Assembly (NCBI GenBank): GCA_031553835.1
Contig: JAVBKX010000042.1
Coordinates: 1 to 64,000 of the forward strand
DNA length: 64,000 bases
Reading direction: 5' to 3'
Source of the DNA: JAVBKX01 sp031553835
GTDB taxonomy: Bacteria; Bacteroidota; Bacteroidia; Bacteroidales; Azobacteroidaceae
Both the position numbers and the translations under genes were made by a program. The notes beneath the pieces are model-generated. The model worked only from the letters and a program-made list of their open reading frames with translations. It had not been told where the DNA came from and did not search any database. Shown in pieces: positions 51,773 through 61,700 of this stretch. How positions within the stretch are numbered: position 1 is the stretch's first letter; the number at the start of each line of letters is the position of its first letter.

Positions 51773-53107
51773 ATGAAAACAGAACAAATCTTGCAAACGT
51801 TGGAGGCCCGGCATCCGGGTGAACATGAGTATCTTCAGGCAGTGAAAGAAGTACTCCTTTCTATTGAGGATGTTTATAATCAGCATCCTGAATTTGAAAA
51901 AGCCGGTATTATTGAGCGATTGGTAGAACCCGATCGTATTTTTGCGTTTAAAGTACCTTGGGTTGACGATCAGGGAAAAGTGCAGGTAAATCTTGGTTAC
52001 CGGGTACAATTCAATAATGCGATCGGACCGTACAAGGGTGGAATTCGTTTCCATGCTTCCGTCAATCTGTCGATTCTTAAATTTTTGGGATTTGAACAAA
52101 CATTTAAAAATGCACTGACAACTTTACCCATGGGAGGCGCCAAAGGAGGATCCGATTTCAATCTGAAAGGAAAATCCAATGCCGAGGTAATGCGTTTTTG
52201 CCAATCATTTATGTTGGAATTGTGGCGACATATTGGTCCGAATACCGATGTGCCAGCCGGCGATATTGGCGTGGGAGCTCGTGAGGTCGGCTATTTATAT
52301 GGGATGTATCGTAAATTAGCGCTGGAAAATACCGGAACATTTACCGGAAAAGGATTGGATTATGGCGGTTCGTTGATTCGTCCGGAAGCGACCGGTTTTG
52401 GCGGTTTATATTTTGTACGGCAAATGTTGGCCAATAAAAACATGAATATGCAAGGTAAAACAGTGGCCGTTTCCGGTTTTGGAAATGTGGCTTGGGGAGC
52501 CGTAATGAAAGCTACGGAAATGGGAGCGAAAGTCGTTACAATTTCCGGCCCCGATGGTTATATTTATGACCCGAATGGCATTGCCGGAGATAAAATTGAT
52601 TTTATGCTCGAATTGCGCGCTACCGGCGAGGATATTGTGGCGCCTTACGCTGAAAAATATGGCGTGCAATTTTTCCCGGGAAAACGTCCGTGGGAACAAA
52701 AAGCAGATATTGCATTGCCTTGTGCTACACAAAATGAATTGGACGAAAATGATGCAAAAATATTAGTGGCCAATGGTATTCAATGTGTAGCTGAAATTTC
52801 CAATATGGGTTGTACGGCCGAAGCTGTTGATTATTTTGTCCATACTAAAACGTTGTACGCTCCGGGAAAAGCTGTAAATGCGGGTGGAGTGGCTACTTCG
52901 GGCCTGGAAATGACACAAAATGCGATGCATATTCAATGGACGGCAGAAGAAGTGGATGCCAAATTGAACCAGATTATGAATAATATTCATGAGCAGTGTT
53001 GTATTTATGGCAAACAGCCGGACGGATACATCAATTATGTGAAAGGAGCTAATATCGCCGGATTCATGAAAGTGGCGAAAGCAATGATGGCTCAGGGAGT
53101 TTTATAG
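51773..53107 (+). CDS. gdhA: NADP(H)-type glutamate dehydrogenase
   Basis: Protein of 444 residues, the usual length of hexameric bacterial GDH. It has VNLGYRVQFNNAIGPYKGGI, LPMGGAKGGSDFNLKGKS with the catalytic Lys, VPAGDIGVGAREVGYLYG, and the dinucleotide motif VAVSGFGNVAWGAV. It fixes ammonia into glutamate from 2-oxoglutarate. The frame is open from 51620 inside apgM, but the ATG at 51773 is the family start. The last 44 bases overlap the convergent dusB gene. Confidence 0.95.
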   Translation: MKTEQILQTLEARHPGEHEYLQAVKEVLLSIEDVYNQHPEFEKAGIIERLVEPDRIFAFKVPWVDDQGKVQVNLGYRVQFNNAIGPYKGGIRFHASVNLSILKFLGFEQTFKNALTTLPMGGAKGGSDFNLKGKSNAEVMRFCQSFMLELWRHIGPNTDVPAGDIGVGAREVGYLYGMYRKLALENTGTFTGKGLDYGGSLIRPEATGFGGLYFVRQMLANKNMNMQGKTVAVSGFGNVAWGAVMKATEMGAKVVTISGPDGYIYDPNGIAGDKIDFMLELRATGEDIVAPYAEKYGVQFFPGKRPWEQKADIALPCATQNELDENDAKILVANGIQCVAEISNMGCTAEAVDYFVHTKTLYAPGKAVNAGGVATSGLEMTQNAMHIQWTAEEVDAKLNQIMNNIHEQCCIYGKQPDGYINYVKGANIAGFMKVAKAMMAQGVL

Positions 53108-54065
53108 AGTTGAGAATAGAGAACAGCGACTCGATAGTTTCCGCCCGCAACATGGCTATTTTAGTTGGTTTAAAATCGGGAATTCCTTTGAAAACAGGAG
53201 TGACGGCAATGTGACGGCGGCTGTGAATAATGCCCCGTCGTTCATCGAGACGCTCTACACTTTGGAGAATTTGTTTTTTGAGAATATCCAAATACCAGGC
53301 GAATGATTCCTGCGGGAGTCGTTCGCCGGTTTTTAAATAATGCTTTATTTCTTTAAAAATCCAGGGAGCTCCAATGCTGGCCCGGCCAACCATTACAGCA
53401 TCTACGCCAAACTTATCGAATGCCTCTTTACATTGTTCGGGAGTTGTAATATCACCATTTCCGATAATAGGAATATGCATGCGAGGATTGTTTTTTACTT
53501 CACCGATTAATGTCCAATCCGCTTCACCTGTGTACATCTGCGATCGCGTACGTCCATGGATAGTGAGGGCAGCAATGCCGCAATCCTGTAATTTTTCAGC
53601 TAAATCGACGATAATTTTATTGTGTTCGTCCCAACCTAAACGAGTTTTGACCGTTACCGGAATGTGAACCGCTTTGACAATTTCCCGGGTAATTTCGAGC
53701 ATCAATTCAGGAGTACGCATCATTCCGGATCCCGCCCCTTTTCCTGCCACTTTTTTTACCGGACATCCGAAATTCAGATCAATTATGTCGGGATTAGATT
53801 CTTCGCAAATTTTAGCTGCTTCGACCATCGATGCCACATCTTTTCCATAAATTTGCATGGCAACAGGCCGTTCTTCTTCCGCCACTTCCAATTTGGCTTT
53901 GGTTTTATTGACATGCCGGATGAGAGCATCGGACGAAATGAATTCGGTATATACCATATCTGCTCCGAATTCTTTACATAGTAAACGAAAGCCGATATCT
54001 GTCACATCTTCCATAGGGGCTAAGAATACTGGACGATTATTAAAAATGATGTTGCCGATTTGCAT
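53064..54065 (-). CDS. dusB: tRNA-dihydrouridine synthase (DusB type)
   Basis: FMN enzyme of 333 residues with FLAPMEDVTDIGFRLLCKEF, MQIYGKDVASMVEAAK, DLNFGCPVKKVAGKGAGSGM (catalytic Cys in GCP), TVKTRLGWDEHNK, TIHGRTRSQMYTGEADW and VMVGRASIGAPWIFKE. It reduces uridines in the tRNA D-loop. Its stop lies inside the 3' end of gdhA on the other strand (44-base overlap), so the last 14 residues are shared with gdhA coding DNA. No terminator separates the two. Confidence 0.94.
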   Translation of the reverse strand: MQIGNIIFNNRPVFLAPMEDVTDIGFRLLCKEFGADMVYTEFISSDALIRHVNKTKAKLEVAEEERPVAMQIYGKDVASMVEAAKICEESNPDIIDLNFGCPVKKVAGKGAGSGMMRTPELMLEITREIVKAVHIPVTVKTRLGWDEHNKIIVDLAEKLQDCGIAALTIHGRTRSQMYTGEADWTLIGEVKNNPRMHIPIIGNGDITTPEQCKEAFDKFGVDAVMVGRASIGAPWIFKEIKHYLKTGERLPQESFAWYLDILKKQILQSVERLDERRGIIHSRRHIAVTPVFKGIPDFKPTKIAMLRAETIESLFSILNSIKLPEPSLLSPLS

Positions 54066-54129
54066 AAATATTATGGATACTGCATTATATAATTTTGCAA
54101 AATTAATACAAAAGCGTCATTTATTTTTG

Positions 54130-54137
54130 TACTTTTG
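54130..54137 (+). promoter_or_regulatory. -7 box of the hybrid two-component regulator gene
   Basis: TACTTTTG matches TAnnTTTG, 23 bases before the ATG at 54161. No clear -33 TTTG is seen at the right distance. Confidence 0.45.
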
Positions 54138-54160
54138 TAAAAGCGACATTGAGAAAACTT

Positions 54161-57100
54161 ATGAAAAACCTTTTTCTTTCCTTTTTTTCCTTTTTTGTCG
54201 GATTTGTATCTGTTGTACATGCGCAAATAGGAAGTTTTTATTCTACGGATAAAGATATTTCCAGCAGCTTGATTAATTCGATTTATCAAGACCGGCGCGG
54301 ATATATTTGGATTGCGACCGAAGACGGATTGAATAAGTTTGATGGCGTAAAGTTTACGGTTTATAAAAGTCATCCGGGTGATTCAGCCACTATCAAAAAT
54401 AATTATGTAAGAAGTTTGTTTGAAGACAGTTTCGGGCGATTTTGGGTAGGATGTATCAATGGATTACATTTATATGACCGGGCGACAGATCGTTTTTCCG
54501 AAGTGCAGCTTTATAATAATGGTGTGCTGATTTCGCCTCATATTACTCATATCATTGAAAGCAAAGACCATGAAATTTGGATTTCCACCTCAGAACACGG
54601 TATTATCAGGATTAATGGGGAGTCGGCGGGTATTTACCAAACCGATATTCAACTTTCGTCCCGTCTTAGCAGCATGTATTTAAGTTATGTATTTCAAGAT
54701 AGTAAAGGCGTATTCTGGATTGCTTCCGAAAATCAAGGATTAAACCGGTATGATCCTCATACGGATGAAGTAACAGTATTTAAAGCGCCCCTTCAAATAG
54801 GTAGCAATCAGATATCTGCCGTTTGTGAAGATGCGCAAGGGAATATTTTTGTAGGAACGTTGACGAATGGCCTGTATAAATACGATACATACGCTGGTGT
54901 GTTTCAATTGGTTCCTCATATCTCTCGCATTGTTTTATCGATAAAAAGCTTATTGGTTGACGATAACAACCGGTTGTGGGTTGGTACCGACGGGCAGGGC
55001 ATGAAGATTTATGACGAAGATACCATGTGTTTGGATGATTATCAGATGTTATCGACATCGTTTGATTTTTCCAAAATGAAAGTACATGCTATTTGTCAGG
55101 ATCGTTTCGGAAATCTTTGGACAGGATTGTTTCAAAAAGGCGTATTTGTAGATCCTGAAACACCCAATCGTTTTGATTATTGGGGCTATAAATCTTTTCA
55201 TCAGAATATTATCGGTTCTGGTTGCATCATGTCGTTACTCAAGGATAAAGCAGACGCTCTTTGGTTAGGCACGGATAATGACGGAGTATATAGACTGAAG
55301 CATGGAGATGCGTATCATTTTAAGCCGGCCGGAGGCGCTTCCGTGCCCAATACGGTCATGGCTATGATAGAAGATGATGCCGGCAACATTTGGCTTGGAT
55401 CTTATTTGTCGGGTTTGGCATGTTTGAATAAGCAAACCGGTCGCTGCACCTATTTTAATAACGACATTGGAACATTGGATGGAAATTCGGCGAAAAATAA
55501 AATCTTTTGTCTGGCGAAAGACACACATGATCAACTGTGGATAGGTACCAATGGCGCGGGAGTGTATATTTTTGATCTGAAAGAAAAAAAATATATTGCG
55601 CATTATTCTCAATCTCATACAAGAGCGCGGCAAATTCCGAATAATTGGATCAACAGTATTTTTTGCGATCATTTGGGAACGATATGGATTGGCTCGTACA
55701 ACGGTATTTGTTCTGTTGATGCCGCTACCGGTCAGGTGGATACCTATTCCAACAATATTTTGCCCGGCAACGTTGTGTATTGTATTACAGAAGATAGTAA
55801 ACATAATCTATGGATAGGTACTACCGAAGGATTAGTTTATTGGGATAAACAAAGCGCAGAATCTACTATTTATACGATTATCAACGGATTGTCGAGTAAT
55901 GTAGTGTGTGGAATATTGGAAGATGAAAACGGAAATATATGGTTGAGCACGCATTCCGGAATATCCAAACTATTGGTTGATGAAGGCCGGTTTGTTAATT
56001 ATTATGAATTTGATGGTTTGCAAGGCAATGAATTCAGTATGGGAGCTGCATTTAAATCGCAGGATGGCAAAATATTTTTCGGAGGCACCGGAGGCGTTTC
56101 TGCTTTTTATCCGTCTGAAATTACTGATCGCCATATCCCGCTGAATGTTTATTTGACAGGATTATATATTTTGGATCAACCGGTTGTTGCCGGAAAAAAA
56201 TCGGGCAGGCATGAAATCTTTAATAAATTTATCGCTGATGTAGATACGATTTACCTGAGTCACAAAGATAATATGTTTGCCCTGGAATTTTCAACTTTTG
56301 ATTTCGGTAGCGCCAAACGAGTTTATTACCGATATATGATGGAAGGTCTTAACTCGCAGTGGATGAATACCGAACAGGGTGTGAGCCGGATTAATTTTAC
56401 AAATATTAATCACGGAACTTATCAATTGAGAATTAAAGCATGCATCTTTGATAATTCGTCGGAAGAAAAAATCATAACCTTAGTTATTGCCCCTCCGTGG
56501 TTTTTAACCGGTTGGGCTAAATTGTTTTATACGATTCTATTTATTATTGTGGTTTGGGGAATTACCTGGTTTATAAAAGATAAAATCAGGCAAAAAAATG
56601 AATTGATGCGTCGCGAACACGCCGAACAAATCAGCGAAGCCAAATTACAGTTCTTTATTAATATTTCGCACGAAATACGTACTCCCATGACTTTGATAAT
56701 CAGTCCGCTTGAAAAACTGATTGAGAGTGGGCAACAGGATGAGAATCAAAAGGTGTACATGTTAATGTATCGGAATGCTCAGCGTATTCTGCGTTTGATT
56801 AACCAGATGATGGATGTCCGGAAAATAGATAAAGGACTGATGGCTGTGAAATTTCAGGAAACGGATATCGTCGAGTTTATTGAAGATTTGATGCAGACGT
56901 TTGAATACCAGTCAAATAAGCGTAATATTCGTTTTGAGTTTGTTCATGAAGATTCCCATTTAAAAGTGTGGGTGGATTTGAATAATTTTGATAAAGTTTT
57001 GGTCAATATTTTGTCAAATGCTTTCAAATTTACGCCGGATAACGGGGAGATTACAGTGTTGTTGAAAGAAAGGAGGGACGAAACGTCTCAAGAACCGCTC

Positions 57101-58240
57101 CGACATTTTTTTGAGATTATTGTTGCTGATACCGGCAGTGGGATAGAAGAGAGTAAAATCGAAAAAATTTTTGAACGTTTTTATCAAATCAATAGTGGAA
57201 ATCCGGAAGTGAATTTTGGTACAGGAATCGGATTGCATTTGGCAAGATCGTTGGTTGAACTACAATATGGGACACTATATGCGCGCAATCGATCGGGTGG
57301 AGGTAGTGAATTTATCATCCGTTTGCCGATGGGATGTGCTCATTTGAGTGATATGGAACGGGAACAAAAAACGGATATTCCTTTGGTGCAGAAAATGCAT
57401 AATCAGTTTCCGGCGGAGTTATATCACGAAGATATAAAAATTTTTGATAAGAAGTCGAAGTCTAAAACCAATTACCGGATATTGATAGTGGACGACGAAG
57501 ATGAAATACGTCAGTATTTGTGTGCCGAACTTTCGAATACATATAAGGTCTATGAAGCGGTGAATGGAAAACGCGCTATGGAGATTATTTTGCAGGAAAA
57601 ACCCGATTTGGTAGTCAGTGATGTCATGATGCCCGAAATGGATGGAATTACTTTGTGCAAAAAATTAAAATCGAATATCAATGTCAATCATATTCCTGTA
57701 GTTTTGCTTACTGCCAAAGCAACGGACGAAGATAAAGCCGAAGGTTTTGATACCGGAGCGGATGCTTATATTTCGAAACCGTTTAATATAGAATTGTTGA
57801 AACGAGTTATTGCCGGAGTAATCGATAACCGCGAACGACTCAAACAGAAGGCGTCGGACTCCAATGATAATAAGGCTTTGATCGAACCAGTGGTATTGCG
57901 TTCTTCCGATCAGCGGTTGTATGAAAAAGTGATCAAAATAGTAAATGAAAATATCGCAAATCCCGATCTGAATGTAGAAACATTGGCTTCGGGTACGGGC
58001 ATGAGTCGCGTGCACATGCATCGTAAATTGAAAGAGATCACCGGACAGTCTGCACGCGATTTTATTCGGTCGATCCGGTTGAAACAAGCAGCCGATCTGT
58101 TATCCAATCAGAAATTAACCATCTCTGAAGTGGCTTATTCCTTAGGTTTCAGTAATTTGTCTCATTTTTCCAATTCGTTTAGGGAATTTTACGGCAGATC
58201 GCCCAAAGAGTACGCAGAGCACAATAGAAAAGAGAATTGA
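54161..58240 (+). CDS. Hybrid two-component system regulator (HTCS)
   Basis: Protein of 1359 residues combining sensor kinase and response regulator. A signal peptide (1-22) is followed by a periplasmic sensor of repeated Reg_prop beta-propeller blades (for example YIWIATEDGLNKFDG, LWVGTDGQGMKIYD) to about 640, a Y_Y_Y domain, and a membrane helix (about 784-804). The kinase has His837 in SHEIRTPMTLI and an ATPase with NILSNAFKFTPDNG and GTGIGLHLARS. The receiver has Asp1154 in VSDVMMPEMDG, and an AraC-type DNA-binding domain ends the protein. HTCS proteins bind oligosaccharides in the periplasm and switch on the adjacent SusC/SusD locus. A TTG at 54149 is a less likely start. Confidence 0.95.
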   Translation: MKNLFLSFFSFFVGFVSVVHAQIGSFYSTDKDISSSLINSIYQDRRGYIWIATEDGLNKFDGVKFTVYKSHPGDSATIKNNYVRSLFEDSFGRFWVGCINGLHLYDRATDRFSEVQLYNNGVLISPHITHIIESKDHEIWISTSEHGIIRINGESAGIYQTDIQLSSRLSSMYLSYVFQDSKGVFWIASENQGLNRYDPHTDEVTVFKAPLQIGSNQISAVCEDAQGNIFVGTLTNGLYKYDTYAGVFQLVPHISRIVLSIKSLLVDDNNRLWVGTDGQGMKIYDEDTMCLDDYQMLSTSFDFSKMKVHAICQDRFGNLWTGLFQKGVFVDPETPNRFDYWGYKSFHQNIIGSGCIMSLLKDKADALWLGTDNDGVYRLKHGDAYHFKPAGGASVPNTVMAMIEDDAGNIWLGSYLSGLACLNKQTGRCTYFNNDIGTLDGNSAKNKIFCLAKDTHDQLWIGTNGAGVYIFDLKEKKYIAHYSQSHTRARQIPNNWINSIFCDHLGTIWIGSYNGICSVDAATGQVDTYSNNILPGNVVYCITEDSKHNLWIGTTEGLVYWDKQSAESTIYTIINGLSSNVVCGILEDENGNIWLSTHSGISKLLVDEGRFVNYYEFDGLQGNEFSMGAAFKSQDGKIFFGGTGGVSAFYPSEITDRHIPLNVYLTGLYILDQPVVAGKKSGRHEIFNKFIADVDTIYLSHKDNMFALEFSTFDFGSAKRVYYRYMMEGLNSQWMNTEQGVSRINFTNINHGTYQLRIKACIFDNSSEEKIITLVIAPPWFLTGWAKLFYTILFIIVVWGITWFIKDKIRQKNELMRREHAEQISEAKLQFFINISHEIRTPMTLIISPLEKLIESGQQDENQKVYMLMYRNAQRILRLINQMMDVRKIDKGLMAVKFQETDIVEFIEDLMQTFEYQSNKRNIRFEFVHEDSHLKVWVDLNNFDKVLVNILSNAFKFTPDNGEITVLLKERRDETSQEPLRHFFEIIVADTGSGIEESKIEKIFERFYQINSGNPEVNFGTGIGLHLARSLVELQYGTLYARNRSGGGSEFIIRLPMGCAHLSDMEREQKTDIPLVQKMHNQFPAELYHEDIKIFDKKSKSKTNYRILIVDDEDEIRQYLCAELSNTYKVYEAVNGKRAMEIILQEKPDLVVSDVMMPEMDGITLCKKLKSNINVNHIPVVLLTAKATDEDKAEGFDTGADAYISKPFNIELLKRVIAGVIDNRERLKQKASDSNDNKALIEPVVLRSSDQRLYEKVIKIVNENIANPDLNVETLASGTGMSRVHMHRKLKEITGQSARDFIRSIRLKQAADLLSNQKLTISEVAYSLGFSNLSHFSNSFREFYGRSPKEYAEHNRKEN

Positions 58241-58496
58241 ACAGCGCAGCATTCACTGCATTCCTCAATGTATCCAAAAAGAAAATTTTTGTAACGCAGA
58301 AGCAACTGATGTAACCACCGGAAAAACCATTGAAATACTGTAGCACACCCGGATGAGAGATTCTGAGTAAATTTGTCTTATCATTTTAATTGTAATAATA
58401 TTATGAAAACGTGACCTTTTACCATCCTATGCAAATTCTGGATTTTATTCAAGAATTATGTATTGTAAGTAGTCTATAAATCAATAAACTATCATC
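58241..58496 (+). other. Gap between HTCS and susC
   Basis: A 256-base intergenic region. I see no gene, terminator or consensus promoter box. It should contain the HTCS-activated promoter of susC, but I cannot identify the binding site. Confidence 0.5.
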
Positions 58497-61400
58497 ATGA
58501 GAAACATTCTTCAAAGAAAAAAGCCTATCCGGCTGTTGTTTATGCTTTTATTATTTCCCAGCTTGTCGTTTGCTCAAACGATTGCAGTTTCCGGAACCAT
58601 TACGGATCAAACCGGAGATGTATTGATGGGAGTCAGTGTTGTTGAAACAGGAACTAAAAATGGAACAGTATCCGATATGGACGGTAAATACCATATTACT
58701 GTGCCATCTAATGCTAAATTGACATTTTCTTATATCAGTTATGAAACGGTAACGGTAGATGTAAGAGGAAGAATAGTCGTCAATATCGCAATGAGAGAAG
58801 ATGCACAAGCATTGAGTGAAATTGTGGTTGTCGGTTATGGAACGATGAAAAAGAGTGATTTAACAGGGGCTGTTTCTTCCATTAGCAGTGAAACCATTGC
58901 CAAAACGGTACCTATTACTCTTGACCAGGCGATACAAGGCCGGGTTGCCGGAGTTCAGGTTATGCCAAGTTCGGGTATGCCGGGTGCCGGGTCGTCTGTT
59001 CGTATCCGGGGTATCAGTTCCATCAATTCTTCAAACGAACCCATTTATGTTGTAGATGGAGTAATCATTAGTCAGGATGTTAACAATATGAATTCCAATG
59101 TATTGTCAACCATCAATCCTTCCGACATTGTTTCTGTCGATATTTTGAAAGATGCTTCTGCTACTGCAATTTACGGTTCACGGGCATCTAATGGCGTTAT
59201 AATTATAACTACGCGAAAAGGCGAAAGTGGAATTTCGACAATTAATTTCAATACCTATTATGGTTGGCAACAAATTCCGAAGTACCTGGATGTATTGAAT
59301 TTACGTCAATATGCAGAACATCGCAATGTAATGGCTGAAAACGGTTTAATTAGGCGGAATAATAATTTTGTACGTCCTGATTTATTAGGCGAAGGCACCG
59401 ACTGGCAAGATGAGTTGTTCCAAACAGCTCCGATGCAGAATTATAATTTATCTTTTACCGGTGGAAATGATAAAACGACTTACAACCTCACTGCCGGTTA
59501 TCTCAATCAGGATGGTATTGCAGCCGGTTCCGGTTTTGAACGTTATAATTTAACCGGCAATTTTGATACACAGGTAAAACCTTGGGCAAAAGTGGGTTCC
59601 AATATGGCATTCTCCAATACTTTCCAGCAATTGACAGTTTCTAATCAATCGTTGATAAACACCGCTTTACGATCAACTCCGGATGTACCCGTGCGCAATG
59701 CTGATGGATCGTTCTCAGCAGCAGATGAACCGTTTATGCCTACCAATCCGATTGCAATGGCTCAGTTGCGGGAAAACAATCTGGAGTTATTTGGTTTAAG
59801 AGGAAATGCTTATGTCGAGATTGCGCCCAAAGGTATATTGGATGGGTTGAAATATCGTTTTGAATTTGCTCTTGATTATAATCTGACACAACAAGATCAG
59901 TTTTTACCAACGTATTACTTATCACAAACACAATTCAATGAGGTAAATCAAGCTGATAAATCAAAACAATTCAATAAGTATTGGACTTATCGAAATATTT
60001 TTACTTATGATAAAACATTTAACAATATCCACAAACTAACCACCATGTTAGGTCAGGAATACCAACGGTCAACATGGGATTATCTTGCAGGTTCGCGTAC
60101 CGGTTTTCAAACCAATACGGCACGCGATTTAAATCTGGGAGATGGAACTACGGCCGGTAATACCGGTTATTCGGGAGTTAATGCCATCCATTCTCAGTTT
60201 GGTCGAGTCTTTTATTCTTTAAAAGATATGTATTTGCTTACTGCCACTCTTCGTCATGACGGAACTTCCAAATTTGCATCGGAAAATCGTTGGGGTTGGT
60301 TCCCTTCTGCTGCTTTTGCATGGAGAATCTCAGAATACCCGTTTTTGAAAGACAGAGAAAATATCAATAATGTGAAGTTGCGCTTAGGTTGGGGGTTGGT
60401 TGGTAATCAGGGAATTCCCGATGAAACTGCCTGGTATGCGGTATATAACACAGCCACGACTCCTTATGGAACAGGTCTTTATCCAGGCAATACTCCCAAT
60501 CCGAACCTGAAATGGGAAACAACTGAATCCACAAATCTCGGTATCGATCTGGCTTTTTTCCATAGCAGGATAGACGTAATTTTCGACTGGTACAATCGCG
60601 AAACCGACAATATGCTATTGAGGGCATCATTACCCAATTATGTAGGAACAACCGATCTTAGTCCCGGAGCAGCCGGATCAAGTAGTGCACCCTGGGTAAA
60701 TCTTGGTTCCCTGCGAAACAGAGGGGTTGAATTATCTGTGAATACACAAAATATTGTTACAAAAGATTTCAAATGGAGTACAAATCTGATCTTCTCAAGT
60801 AACCAGAATAAAGTATTACAACTGAATACTGAAACAGGGGCTTATTTTGGAACTACTTCCGATAATATTTATGGTGGTACCGGTTCAACAGTTACCGCTC
60901 GTACCGTAGTTGGAGAGCCTATAGGACAAATATATGGCTATAAAGTAATTGGTCGTTTTGAAACTGCATCGGATTTTTATTGCTATAATAAGGAAGGTGA
61001 GCTTGTGCGTACGCCCGTAACTGTAGATTCTCAGGATAATATGTTGCCGATTGGCGAAAACAGTATTTGGATTGGAGATTATATTTACCACGACTCAAAC
61101 GGAGATGGAAAAATTACCGAAGCCGACCGTGAGGTTATTGGCAATGCAGAACCGAAATTCACTTACGGTATCGGCAATACATTTACATATAAAAATTGGG
61201 ATTTGAGTTTCTTTTTTAATGGCTTTTATGGCAATGACGTTGTGAATTATGCACGCAGATATTTGAGTAATCCTTATCGCAATACATCAAATCTTTATAC
61301 AGAAGTACTCGATTATGCGCGAGTCGGATTAATCAATGAGAATGGTCCGAATGATTATCGTAATGTAAAGATAGTGGGTGGCGATCCACATGCACCGCGC

Positions 61401-61688
61401 ATGGCGCTTGCCACTGCTACATCCGACCACAACTACCTCTTTTCAGACCGTTTTGTTGAAGATGGTTCGTTCATTCGCCTGCAAAACGTTTCGTTAGGAT
61501 ATGTTTTTCCCAAAAAATGGTTAGAAGGCGCAGGCATTTCATTATTGAAATTATATGTTAATTTACAAAACGTATATACCTGGACAAATTATAGTGGTTA
61601 CGATCCGGAAGTCGGAACAAGTGGAATTGACAATGGTCGTTATCCATCTCCTCGCATTTATACTATAGGATTAAATTTAACATTTTAA
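58497..61688 (+). CDS. SusC/RagA-family TonB-dependent outer-membrane receptor
   Basis: Protein of 1063 residues with a signal peptide (LSFAQ, about 1-27), a carboxypeptidase-regulatory-like domain (TGTKNGTVSDMDGKYHITV, about 28-115), a TonB box-like EIVVVGYG, the plug (GRVAGVQVMPSSGMPGAGSS, DASATAIYGSRASNGVIIIT), and a 22-stranded barrel ending in YTIGLNLTF. It imports oligosaccharides together with the SusD lipoprotein encoded 12 bases downstream, powered by TonB. The HTCS gene upstream probably controls it. The substrate cannot be inferred because no glycoside hydrolase is in the window. Confidence 0.95.
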   Translation: MRNILQRKKPIRLLFMLLLFPSLSFAQTIAVSGTITDQTGDVLMGVSVVETGTKNGTVSDMDGKYHITVPSNAKLTFSYISYETVTVDVRGRIVVNIAMREDAQALSEIVVVGYGTMKKSDLTGAVSSISSETIAKTVPITLDQAIQGRVAGVQVMPSSGMPGAGSSVRIRGISSINSSNEPIYVVDGVIISQDVNNMNSNVLSTINPSDIVSVDILKDASATAIYGSRASNGVIIITTRKGESGISTINFNTYYGWQQIPKYLDVLNLRQYAEHRNVMAENGLIRRNNNFVRPDLLGEGTDWQDELFQTAPMQNYNLSFTGGNDKTTYNLTAGYLNQDGIAAGSGFERYNLTGNFDTQVKPWAKVGSNMAFSNTFQQLTVSNQSLINTALRSTPDVPVRNADGSFSAADEPFMPTNPIAMAQLRENNLELFGLRGNAYVEIAPKGILDGLKYRFEFALDYNLTQQDQFLPTYYLSQTQFNEVNQADKSKQFNKYWTYRNIFTYDKTFNNIHKLTTMLGQEYQRSTWDYLAGSRTGFQTNTARDLNLGDGTTAGNTGYSGVNAIHSQFGRVFYSLKDMYLLTATLRHDGTSKFASENRWGWFPSAAFAWRISEYPFLKDRENINNVKLRLGWGLVGNQGIPDETAWYAVYNTATTPYGTGLYPGNTPNPNLKWETTESTNLGIDLAFFHSRIDVIFDWYNRETDNMLLRASLPNYVGTTDLSPGAAGSSSAPWVNLGSLRNRGVELSVNTQNIVTKDFKWSTNLIFSSNQNKVLQLNTETGAYFGTTSDNIYGGTGSTVTARTVVGEPIGQIYGYKVIGRFETASDFYCYNKEGELVRTPVTVDSQDNMLPIGENSIWIGDYIYHDSNGDGKITEADREVIGNAEPKFTYGIGNTFTYKNWDLSFFFNGFYGNDVVNYARRYLSNPYRNTSNLYTEVLDYARVGLINENGPNDYRNVKIVGGDPHAPRMALATATSDHNYLFSDRFVEDGSFIRLQNVSLGYVFPKKWLEGAGISLLKLYVNLQNVYTWTNYSGYDPEVGTSGIDNGRYPSPRIYTIGLNLTF

Positions 61689-61700
61689 TAATTTGAAAAT

